Positions 57,965 through 64,000 of a stretch of DNA of 64,000 bases are shown here, one piece after another. Origin of the DNA: Sandaracinobacteroides hominis. GTDB taxonomy: Bacteria; Pseudomonadota; Alphaproteobacteria; Sphingomonadales; Sphingomonadaceae. Position numbers and translations under genes: made by a program. The stretch lies in the NCBI RefSeq assembly GCF_016464365.1, contig NZ_JADCUC010000002.1, forward strand, positions 62,001 to 126,000, in the 5' to 3' direction. The notes beneath the pieces are model-generated. The model saw only the letters and a list, made by a program, of their open reading frames with translations, had not been told where the DNA came from and did no database searches. Each line of letters opens with the position of its first letter. Positions within the stretch are counted from its first letter, which is position 1.

Positions 57965-58923
57965 GGCTTCGGCAGGTTCGGCACGCCGGATTCGATATAG
58001 GCGGCCATGATGTCGGCGAAGCGGTCCGGCACTTCCAGCGGTGGGTAGTGGCCGACGTCGGGCAGGATCACGCGGGAGACTTCGGATTTCGTCAGATACT
58101 GCTGCAGCCGGTCTGCCGCGGGCACCGGCAGCAGCTGGTCGCTGCCACCCCAGATGAGCAGCGCGGGCGTTGTCATGGCCGCGAAGGTGGCGGTCGATTC
58201 CTTGCCGTCCCTGATCTGGGCGGTGAGGGCGATGAGGTTCTTGTTGGGTTCGCGGCGGTTGTAGTCGGCATATTCCTGCCGCTTGGCCGGGCTGATTCGG
58301 GCGGGATCGCCGGAGAAATAGCTGAGGAACTGGTTCCAGTAATCGAGGTCGGTGACCTTGTTCGCCTTGGCGCGCGCCTGCGCGTCGAGGAAGGCCTGCG
58401 GCTGCTTCAGGTGTGTCGTGACGACCGGATCGGAGGGCATGTTGGACAGGATCGCGCGCTCGACCAGATCGGGGCGCCCGGAGGCAAGGAAGGCGATCAG
58501 CGTGCCGCCGCTGGAGACGCCGACGCCGGCTTTGAGTTTCGTCACGCCGAGTTGCTTCAGCAGGCCCTCGGCGATGTCAGTGGGCTTCAGCGTGGCGGCT
58601 GCTTCGTCGGAGATGTTGCCCGAGAGGCCTTGCCCGGCGACGTCGTAGCGGATGATGCGGTAGCGGTCCTTCAGCTTTGCCACCACGCCGTCCCAGGTGC
58701 GCAGGCTGCTTTGCGAGCCGTGCACCATCAGCAGGACCGGGCCCTTGCCTTCATCCTTGTAGTGGATTTCCACTCCGCCGATGTTCGCGAACTTGCTGTC
58801 CTTGTCGGCAAATTTTGCGCGCAGCTGCTCTACCGTGAGGTAGGGCGAGGGTTGCGCCGCCTGCGCGACGGCAGGCGCGGCAACAGACAGGGTGGCAACG
58901 GCCAGCAGGGTGGAAAGGCGCAT
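57961..58923 (-). CDS. Exported alpha/beta hydrolase
   Basis: A 320-residue alpha/beta hydrolase with a Sec signal peptide ([21 protein letters not shown]). The oxyanion region is [18 protein letters not shown], the nucleophile is Ser137 in [16 protein letters not shown] (G-x-S-x-G), the acid is near [10 protein letters not shown], and the catalytic His is in [10 protein letters not shown]. The triad is therefore complete, unlike the hydrolase at 10930-11748. Periplasmic ester, lactone or carbon-carbon bond hydrolysis is expected. Start ATG 58923 overlaps the cytochrome c stop by one base (TGATG); a GTG at 58926 is possible. Second gene of the operon. Confidence 0.9.
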   Translation of the reverse strand: MRLSTLLAVATLSVAAPAVAQAAQPSPYLTVEQLRAKFADKDSKFANIGGVEIHYKDEGKGPVLLMVHGSQSSLRTWDGVVAKLKDRYRIIRYDVAGQGLSGNISDEAAATLKPTDIAEGLLKQLGVTKLKAGVGVSSGGTLIAFLASGRPDLVERAILSNMPSDPVVTTHLKQPQAFLDAQARAKANKVTDLDYWNQFLSYFSGDPARISPAKRQEYADYNRREPNKNLIALTAQIRDGKESTATFAAMTTPALLIWGGSDQLLPVPAADRLQQYLTKSEVSRVILPDVGHYPPLEVPDRFADIMAAYIESGVPNLPKP

Positions 58924-59318
58924 CACCTCTTCTTCTTGAGGGTGTTGAGATAGGCGATCACGTCGGCGCGCTTCTTCGGGTCAGGCATGCCGGCGAATAC
59001 CATCTTGGTGCCGGGGATGACCGCGGACGGGCGCTTCAGCCAGGCGTCCATCGTGGTGGCGTCCCAGGTGATGTTGGCCTTTTGCATGGCGGGCGAGAAG
59101 ACGAAGCCGGGGACTTCGCCGGTCTTCGAGCCCATGATGCCCGAGAGATTCGGGCCGACGAGGTTTTTTCCGCCAGGCTCGGTGGTGTGGCAGGCCTTGC
59201 ACTGGATGAAGAGCTTTTGGCCGACGGCGGGATCGCCGGCCGGCACCGCCTGTGCATGCGCGGCACCCGAAAGGGCGGCGGCAGCCAGAACCAGCAGTTT
59301 CAGTCCATTCCGTTGCAT
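58923..59318 (-). CDS. Periplasmic class I cytochrome c
   Basis: A 131-residue monohaem cytochrome: signal peptide (LLVLAAAALSGAAHAQA), haem site C40-K-A-C-H44, GPNLSGIMG after it, and axial Met106 in PGTKMVFAGM. This matches cytochrome c2/c550-type proteins of alphaproteobacteria. It accepts electrons from periplasmic dehydrogenases or the bc1 complex. It is the first gene of an operon with a hydrolase and LeuCD, an unusual partner set. Across the promoter is a Tat-type flavin amine oxidase and, 1.8 kb away, an FAD-linked oxidase, either of which might donate electrons to it. GAGGGAAA precedes ATG 59318. Confidence 0.93.
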   Translation of the reverse strand: MQRNGLKLLVLAAAALSGAAHAQAVPAGDPAVGQKLFIQCKACHTTEPGGKNLVGPNLSGIMGSKTGEVPGFVFSPAMQKANITWDATTMDAWLKRPSAVIPGTKMVFAGMPDPKKRADVIAYLNTLKKKR

Positions 59319-59404
59319 GTTCGTTTCCCTCAACCTGTTTTGCGGGCGGGCCTTGCCGCCGATATTGTCCGTTTCGCAACCGCGCGGATGCGGTTGCCGA
59401 TAGC

Positions 59405-59421
59405 TATCCGACTGGTGGGTA
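59405..59421. promoter_or_regulatory. TATCCG-N5-YGGATA palindrome, site between cytochrome c operon and amine oxidase
   Basis: TATCCGACTGGTGGGTA matches 11 of 12 fixed positions. It lies 86 bp from the cytochrome c start and 71 bp from the amine oxidase start. The preceding GATAGCTATC (59399-59408) is a second overlapping palindrome. Confidence 0.62.
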
Positions 59422-59492
59422 TCGACCAAGCCGGTGCGGCATATTTGGCGGATTCGGGTTTGTGTGAGCTGAATGACGATGGAGCGGTAAAG

Positions 59493-60920
59493 ATGGACAT
59501 GACGCGGCGCACCTTCACCCTGGCGGCGGCGGCCACTGCCGCCGCCGTGGCAGCCCCGCTGGCAGCGAAGACCGCGAAGATGGACGATGTGCTGGTGCTG
59601 GGCGCCGGTATCTCGGGCCTGAACTCGGCGCGGCAACTGGAAGCGCAGGGGTTGAAGGTGACCGTGCTGGAAGGGCGGCAGCGTGTCGGCGGGCGGATCT
59701 ATACGCTGTTCGATGTCGAGGGGTACCCGGAGATGGGCTTCAACTCGATGGGCGAGGGCTATGGCCGCGGCCTCGATGCGGCCAGCTGGGCCGGGGTGGA
59801 AATGGTCGATGTCGCGCAGCGCTTCTATACGGGCAAGCCGCAGGCGCTGTGGCTGAACGGCAAGCATATGACGCGCGAGGAATGGGCGGCCTTCCCCGGC
59901 AACCCGTTCCCGGCCGAGCTGAAGACGGTGATGCCGTGGGAGCTGTTGAACGCCCTGGTGGCGAAGCATAACCGCCTGACCGACTGGCTGGCCTGGCTGG
60001 ATCCGGCGAACGCCAAGCTGGACATCTCTGTGCACGAATTCCTGAAGACGCAGGGGTTGAGCGATGCCGCCATCCAGCTCGCCTGCGATACCTCGCCCTA
60101 TTACGGCACCAACAGCTATGACGCCTCGGCGCTGATGCTGGAGTTCAACCAGGGCTTCATCGCCACGCAGATCGCTGCCGGCAAGAAGGTGCTGGCCGTG
60201 AAGGGCGGCAATATGAACCTGCCGATCGCCATGGCGAAAAAGCTGAAAGGGCCGGTGCTGCTGGGGAAGGAAGTCGTCGCCATCGACAACCAGCCCGACG
60301 CGGTGGACGTGCGCTGCGCCGATGGCAGCGTCTATCGCGCAAAGCAGCTGATCTGCTCGCTGCCCTTCTCGGCGTTGCGCCATGTGCACATCACGCCCGC
60401 GCTCACCGGCAAGCAGGCGCAAGCCGTTGCCACGCTGCCGTATCAGCCGATCACCATCGCCATGCTGCAGGCGAGCGAACCCTTCTGGGAAACCGACGGC
60501 CTTTCGCCCAACATGTGGACCGACGGCTTCAGCGGCTGGGTCGCCCCGCAACGCTTCGGCGCCAACCCCGCCGATGTCACCGGGCTCATGGTGCAAGGGC
60601 GCGGGAACCTGTCGAAGCAATGGGACCGGCTGGGCAAGGACGCCGCCATGCAGCGCGTGATCGCCACTATCGAAGCCATGCGCCCGTCGGCCAGGGGGAA
60701 GCTGAAAGCCGTGTCCTATCACAGCTGGTCGGGCGAATATTTCAACGGCGGCGACATCGCCTATTACAGCCCCGGACAGATCGCCGCCTTCGTGGCGGAC
60801 ATGGGCGCGGCGGCGGGGCGGATCCACTTCTGCGGTGAGCATCTGGCGACCGGAGCGCGGGGGCTTGAGGGCGCGCTGGAGACTTCGGAGCGGGCGGTTC
60901 TGGAGATTTTGTCGGCCTGA
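59493..60920 (+). CDS. Flavin-containing amine oxidase with Tat signal
   Basis: A 475-residue flavoprotein of the monoamine oxidase/phytoene desaturase fold. The twin-arginine signal is MTRRTFTLAAAATAAAVAAPLAA. The FAD motif DDVLVLGAGISGLNSARQLEAQGLKVTVLEG (GxGxxG 37-42) is followed by RVGGRIYTL, the typical second motif. The C-terminal FAD segment is IHFCGEHLATGARGLEGALETSERAV. It oxidises an amine, or a C-C or C-N bond, with O2 or a cytochrome as acceptor, probably in the periplasm. GGAG lies eight bases before ATG 59493. Its position opposite the cytochrome c gene across a shared palindrome suggests joint regulation and possibly electron transfer to that cytochrome. Confidence 0.9.
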   Translation: MDMTRRTFTLAAAATAAAVAAPLAAKTAKMDDVLVLGAGISGLNSARQLEAQGLKVTVLEGRQRVGGRIYTLFDVEGYPEMGFNSMGEGYGRGLDAASWAGVEMVDVAQRFYTGKPQALWLNGKHMTREEWAAFPGNPFPAELKTVMPWELLNALVAKHNRLTDWLAWLDPANAKLDISVHEFLKTQGLSDAAIQLACDTSPYYGTNSYDASALMLEFNQGFIATQIAAGKKVLAVKGGNMNLPIAMAKKLKGPVLLGKEVVAIDNQPDAVDVRCADGSVYRAKQLICSLPFSALRHVHITPALTGKQAQAVATLPYQPITIAMLQASEPFWETDGLSPNMWTDGFSGWVAPQRFGANPADVTGLMVQGRGNLSKQWDRLGKDAAMQRVIATIEAMRPSARGKLKAVSYHSWSGEYFNGGDIAYYSPGQIAAFVADMGAAAGRIHFCGEHLATGARGLEGALETSERAVLEILSA

Positions 60921-60932
60921 ACGGGTACTCGA

Positions 60933-61143
60933 AGGGGCTCTGCCCCTTCACCCCGGCAGGGAAATGATTTCCCTGCACCCTCGTTGTGGGAAGCTGACCT
61001 CCAGGCTTTGCGCGTGCGGGGTTGGGTTGATTGCGCCGCAGGCGCAATCCATTCCGTGGCCCGCTCTATGCGGTCAGAAGCCGAGAAAAACCAACGGGGT
61101 GAAGGGGTCAAAACCCCTTCCGGGGTGCAGGGGCAGAGCCCCT
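60933..61143. repeat. Mosaic inverted repeat with nested hairpins between convergent genes
   Basis: The outer arms 60933-60956 and 61120-61143 are reverse complements at 23 of 24 positions, 163 bp apart, built on GGGGCTCTGCCCC and CACCCCGG. Inside are three further hairpins: GCAGGGAAAT-G-ATTTCCCTGC (60956-60976), ATTGCGCC-GCA-GGCGCAAT (61030-61048) and GAAGGGGT-CAAA-ACCCCTTC (61101-61120). It fills the 231-bp gap between the amine oxidase and FAD oxidase stops. No transposase or target duplication was seen. This looks like a REP/BIME-type or MITE-like element. Confidence 0.75.
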
Positions 61144-61151
61144 GCGAAACC

Positions 61152-62717
61152 TTAAAGTCCAAGTACTCCCGGGTTCATCAGCCCCTTCGGGTCCAGCGCA
61201 GCCTTGATCCCCCTAAGCAGTGTGGCCGCTTCGGGGTCGAGGCGCTGCTGGTAGGGGTAGGCTCGGCCCAGCTGGAAGTGGGAGGCGCCATATTCCTGCA
61301 TCAGCGCGACGGCTTCCTGTTTGAAGCGGTCCGTGAAGGCGCGGGCGGTTGGGTTTTCGGTGTAGGCGGGGAGGGCGGAGAGGTGGGCTTCGCCCAGTGT
61401 CTCGCGGTGGTAGGCGGTGCGGTCATCGGGCCAGTAGAGGGCGATTTCGTAGAGGAAGCCTGAGGGGCCGACCGGGCTGAACATGGTGCCGACCGTCAGC
61501 CCGTGCTGCTGCATTTCCGTCTGCCTCTTGGCGAGGAGAGCTTCCCACGCGTCGTGGAAGGGGACGACCCGGGTCTGGTTGAAGACGCCGTGGATCGGCA
61601 CCCAGCGTTCGCCGGTGGGGCCGAGGATGTTGGCGAGCGGGGCAAACGGCATGGCGCGGACGAAGCTGGGGACGCTGTTGGCGATTTCCCGGCCGTATGG
61701 GTCGACGAGCGCGCGCAGCCGCGTGGCGCGGCCTTCGGCTTCGGCGGGGGTAATGCCCTCGACGATGAAGTGCGCCATGTAGGCGCCGGCGCGCATGGGG
61801 TCTTCGCCGGCGAGCGCCATTTTCAGCAGCTGCTTCAGGCCGGCGACGGGATTGGGGGCCTTGCGGAAGACTTGGGCCGCGATCTTAAGCCTCGCGCCTG
61901 CGCCTTCCTGCCGCGCGATCTGGCCTTGCGACAGGGCGAGATCCAGGCCGAAGTGGCTGTCTTCCAGCCGTTCCTTCTGGATGATGGCGATGGCGGCGTG
62001 GCAGTTGGCGAAGCTGTCGAAGGCGAAGCTGACGGTGACGGCGGCTTCGCGGGCGGCGAGCAGCGGCAGGCGGATGCTGGTCTTGAAGCCGAGAGCGCCG
62101 CAATCCCCGGTGAAGAGGCCGGTGAGATCGGGGCCGTAGTTTCGGGTGGCGGTGCCGATGCCGGTGGTAAGGAGGTCGCCCGAGGCCAGCACGATATCCA
62201 TCGAGAGGACGGATTGGGCGGAGGTGCCGTGGGCGGCGGTGCCGTGGCTGACCGTATTCTGGCTGATGCTGCCGCCGACGGTGGCGGCGATGCCGGAAAA
62301 GGGACCCCAGAAGGGTGTGCGGAGGTTGCGGGCGTCGAGGGCGGCTTTGAGGGCGGCCCAGGTGGTGCCGGCGCCGACGGTGACGACGGCATTGGCTTCG
62401 TCGATGTCGATGCTGCTGAGCGCGGTGAGGTCGAAGAGGATGTGGCCGCCTTGCGGGTAGAGATAGCAGTCGGTGTAGGAGGCGCCGCCGCCGCGCGGGA
62501 CCATGGCGACGCCGGCCTGGGCGCAAAGGCGGACGGCCTGTTGCAGGGCGTCGACGCTGGCGGGGCGGACGATGGCGGCGGGATGGCCGCCGGTGCGGTA
62601 GACGTCGTTCGCCATGTAGTCGAGGCTGGCGGTGTCGGTGCGGACGGCTGCGTCGCCGAGCGCCGCGCGCAGGGTTGCGGCGATGTGGGGCTGGGAGGCA
62701 AGCGGCTGGGCAGTCAT
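61152..62717 (-). CDS. FAD-linked oxidoreductase (VAO/PCMH family)
   Basis: A 521-residue FAD-dependent oxidase. The N-terminal FAD_binding_4 domain contains AAIVRPASVDALQQAVRLCAQAGVAMVPRGGGASYTDCYLYPQGG, VVTVGAGTTWAALKAAL, and ATVGGSISQNTVSHGTAAHGTSAQSVLSMDIVLASGDLL. The C-terminal substrate/cap domain ends LLRGIKAALDPKGLMNPGVLGL, the closing motif of this family. Members oxidise hydroxy-acids, phenols or p-cresol-type compounds. A covalent flavin His or Tyr cannot be assigned from sequence alone. No signal peptide is evident. GGAGACC lies upstream of ATG 62717. It is a single gene divergent from the NdvB-like gene, with a palindromic site between. Confidence 0.85.
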   Translation of the reverse strand: MTAQPLASQPHIAATLRAALGDAAVRTDTASLDYMANDVYRTGGHPAAIVRPASVDALQQAVRLCAQAGVAMVPRGGGASYTDCYLYPQGGHILFDLTALSSIDIDEANAVVTVGAGTTWAALKAALDARNLRTPFWGPFSGIAATVGGSISQNTVSHGTAAHGTSAQSVLSMDIVLASGDLLTTGIGTATRNYGPDLTGLFTGDCGALGFKTSIRLPLLAAREAAVTVSFAFDSFANCHAAIAIIQKERLEDSHFGLDLALSQGQIARQEGAGARLKIAAQVFRKAPNPVAGLKQLLKMALAGEDPMRAGAYMAHFIVEGITPAEAEGRATRLRALVDPYGREIANSVPSFVRAMPFAPLANILGPTGERWVPIHGVFNQTRVVPFHDAWEALLAKRQTEMQQHGLTVGTMFSPVGPSGFLYEIALYWPDDRTAYHRETLGEAHLSALPAYTENPTARAFTDRFKQEAVALMQEYGASHFQLGRAYPYQQRLDPEAATLLRGIKAALDPKGLMNPGVLGL

Positions 62718-62790
62718 TTCAAATGGTCTCCGGGCGTAAGGCGGCAATTGTGCTGCATGGCGTGGCCGTTGGGCCGCTGTCGCCGCCATT

Positions 62791-62807
62791 TCGCCGTCTG
62801 ACGGATA
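62791..62807. promoter_or_regulatory. TATCCG-N5-YGGATA palindrome, site upstream of FAD-linked oxidase
   Basis: TCGCCGTCTGACGGATA matches 10 of 12 fixed positions, 74 bp upstream of the FAD oxidase start and 139 bp from the NdvB-like start. Read on the other strand its core CCGTCAGACGG resembles the site at 46835-46851. Confidence 0.55.
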
Positions 62808-62945
62808 GGTTTGCCTGACGTCATAGGGCTTTTGCGGCGGGTGGGAATGCGCATCCTGCCGGCGTGTCGGGCGGGTTGCGGCATTTGCGCTCATTTTACG
62901 GCGCGGGGCTGGCGGGGGCGGGCCTGTCGGGTCTAGCGTCCACGG

Positions 62946-64000
62946 GTGGCTGGGCGCGAGACACTGCTAGAATCCTCCGGCCTTGGTGAAAAGCTCTCCA
63001 AGGTCCGCCTGACTGCGCCCGTCTGGGCCGATCCGCGTCCCGTGCGGTCGGAGCTTTTCGGCCTGGAGCGGCTGGAGGCGCATGGCATTTCGCTGGCGAA
63101 GGCGCAGCGGATCAAGCCGGGGGTGCTGCGATCGAAGCAGCTGCTGAACCGGCTGGACGACAATGCGCTGGCGCTGGCGCGCACCTATCGCGAGACGGCG
63201 AAGGCCCTGGAGCTGGACCGGCCCATTGCGCCGGCGGCCGAGTGGCTGATCGACAATTACCACATCGTCGAAAAGCAGATCCGCAAGATCCGCGATGACC
63301 TGCCGCCGGATTTCTATCGCCAGCTGCCGAAGCTGGCGGATGGGCCGCTGGCGACTCTGCCGCGGGTGTTCGGCATCGCCTGGGCTTATGTGGCGCACAG
63401 CGACAGCCTGTTCGAGGAGGAGCGGTTTCGCCGTTTCGTCGCAGCCTATCAGAAGGTGAATGCGCTGACGATCGGCGAGCTGTGGGCGCTGGCGATCTCG
63501 CTGGAGCTGGTGCTGGTGGAGAATCTGCGCCGGCTGGCCGACCTTTCCATCGGCGACGAGCAGCAGCGGGCGCGGGCCGATGCCTTTGCCGACGCGCTGT
63601 TTGCGGCAGAGAGCGATTCAGCGGCGCTGGCCAGCCTGGCCGAGCTGGAGCAGGGGCCGCAGTCGCCGGCCTTTGTCAGCCAGCTGGCGCTGAGGCTGCG
63701 CGACGTGGACAGCCGCAGCGAAATGGCGCGGCGCTGGCTGGAGGCGCAGGCCGCCGGCCGGGGCGAGAGCATCGCTTCGTTCGATACGCTGGCGCAGGCC
63801 GAGCATATCGCCGCCACCTCGTCGATCCGCAATGTGATCATGGCGATGCGGGCGATTGCCGAGGCCGACTGGGGGGAGATGGTCGAGCAGCTGAGCCTGG
63901 CCGACCGGGTGCTGCGGCAGGGCAGCAATTTCGCCCAGATGGATTTCCCGTCGCGCAATCTTTACCGCAATGCGCTGGAGGAGCTTTCGCGCGGATCGGC
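62946..64000 (+). CDS. NdvB-like cyclic beta-glucan synthase/GH94-family protein, N-terminal part (runs off right edge)
   Basis: About 351 codons are open to the window end with no stop. The N-terminus has LTAPVWADPRPVRSELFGLERLEAHGISLAKAQRI, then AAEWLIDNYHIVEKQIRKIRDDLPPDFYRQLPKLADGPLATLPRVFGIAWAYVAHSDSLFEEERFRRFV. That is the conserved start of NdvB/ChvB and related very large glycosyltransferase-84/GH94 proteins. Those synthesise periplasmic cyclic glucans or process beta-glucans. The first in-frame start after a TAG (62934-62936) is GTG 62946; no strong ribosome binding site is seen, so the start is uncertain. A helical segment follows (ALAISLELVLVENLRRLADLSIGDEQQRARADA). Probably outside the catabolic cluster proper. 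Confidence 0.82.
   Translation, partial: MAGRETLLESSGLGEKLSKVRLTAPVWADPRPVRSELFGLERLEAHGISLAKAQRIKPGVLRSKQLLNRLDDNALALARTYRETAKALELDRPIAPAAEWLIDNYHIVEKQIRKIRDDLPPDFYRQLPKLADGPLATLPRVFGIAWAYVAHSDSLFEEERFRRFVAAYQKVNALTIGELWALAISLELVLVENLRRLADLSIGDEQQRARADAFADALFAAESDSAALASLAELEQGPQSPAFVSQLALRLRDVDSRSEMARRWLEAQAAGRGESIASFDTLAQAEHIAATSSIRNVIMAMRAIAEADWGEMVEQLSLADRVLRQGSNFAQMDFPSRNLYRNALEELSRGS

Noticed and set aside
60933-61143. Insertion sequence or MITE ends
   Set aside because: The inverted arms and size fit, but there is no transposase, and no flanking direct repeat was found on inspection. It is kept as a repeat without a mobility claim.
1-64000. CRISPR arrays, tRNA, rRNA, toxin-antitoxin, phage or restriction systems
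   Set aside because: None was seen: no regularly spaced direct repeats, no cloverleaf-like conserved tRNA ends, and every recognised gene is metabolic, transport, envelope or regulatory. A tRNAscan/Infernal search would settle small RNAs.

Overview
The window looks like chromosomal DNA of an alphaproteobacterium, most likely a sphingomonad (Sphingomonas, Novosphingobium, Sphingobium or Sphingopyxis type). The grounds are high G+C by eye, frequent GTG and TTG starts, many 4-bp stop/start overlaps, two TonB-dependent receptors with DIVVTA(R/Q)(K/R)R TonB boxes, a crowd of acyl-CoA, aldehyde and ring-oxidising enzymes, and an NdvB-like gene at the right edge. No rRNA, tRNA, CRISPR, transposase, integrase or phage gene was seen. 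No gap between genes exceeds 300 bases. The larger gaps hold either palindromic operator-like sites (divergent promoters) or structured inverted repeats (convergent gene ends).

Layout. 1-7.1 kb: end of a Rieske oxygenase, two acyl-CoA dehydrogenases, an AraJ/YdhP-type exporter, an aldehyde dehydrogenase, and GntR and TetR regulators. 7.1-11.7 kb: TonB receptor, Tat-exported DUF1838 protein, and an alpha/beta hydrolase lacking the usual Ser and His. 11.7-16.5 kb (minus): AsmA-family gene split by an in-frame TAG, VOC protein, class C serine hydrolase, lipocalin-like protein. 16.6-26 kb: MFS importer and VOC protein (plus); methyltransferase, small coiled-coil protein and FAD oxidoreductase (minus); REDY-like, SDR, MmgE/PrpD, second DUF1838 and a membrane-anchored protein (plus). 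26-34.6 kb: aldehyde dehydrogenase, hydantoinase A and B, isocitrate-lyase-family lyase, zinc alcohol dehydrogenase, IclR regulator. 34.7-42.2 kb: minus operon (Asp/Glu-racemase-superfamily protein, PuuE-like hydrolase, FAD monooxygenase, aldehyde dehydrogenase) divergent from a second TonB receptor with DUF1330 and VOC genes. 42.2-48.2 kb: RidA, GPH transporter, second methyltransferase/coiled-coil pair, a decayed gene remnant, hydrolase, FAD monooxygenase. 48.4-59.3 kb: two PuuE-like hydrolases, isochorismatase and HMG-CoA-lyase-like genes; CoA transferase with a LeuCD-like pair; a facing operon with cytochrome c, hydrolase, a second LeuCD pair and a second isochorismatase. 59.4-64 kb: flavin amine oxidase, FAD-linked oxidase, start of a cyclic glucan synthase-like gene.

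How it may work together (inference). Almost everything outside the AsmA and NdvB genes fits uptake and stepwise breakdown of an unusual carbon and nitrogen source: outer-membrane uptake (two TonB receptors), inner-membrane transport (two MFS and one GPH carrier), flavin, Rieske and aldehyde oxidation, hydrolysis of C-N bonds (three PuuE/cyclic-imide-hydrolase-like proteins, two isochorismatase-fold amidases, hydantoinase A/B), then CoA transfer, hydration and retro-aldol cleavage to central metabolites. The substrate cannot be read from the sequence.

The strongest unexplained signal is a palindrome, TATCCG-N5-(C/T)GGATA. It recurs in at least nine promoter gaps from 7 to 63 kb, including just upstream of the IclR gene, and suggests that these scattered operons form one regulon.
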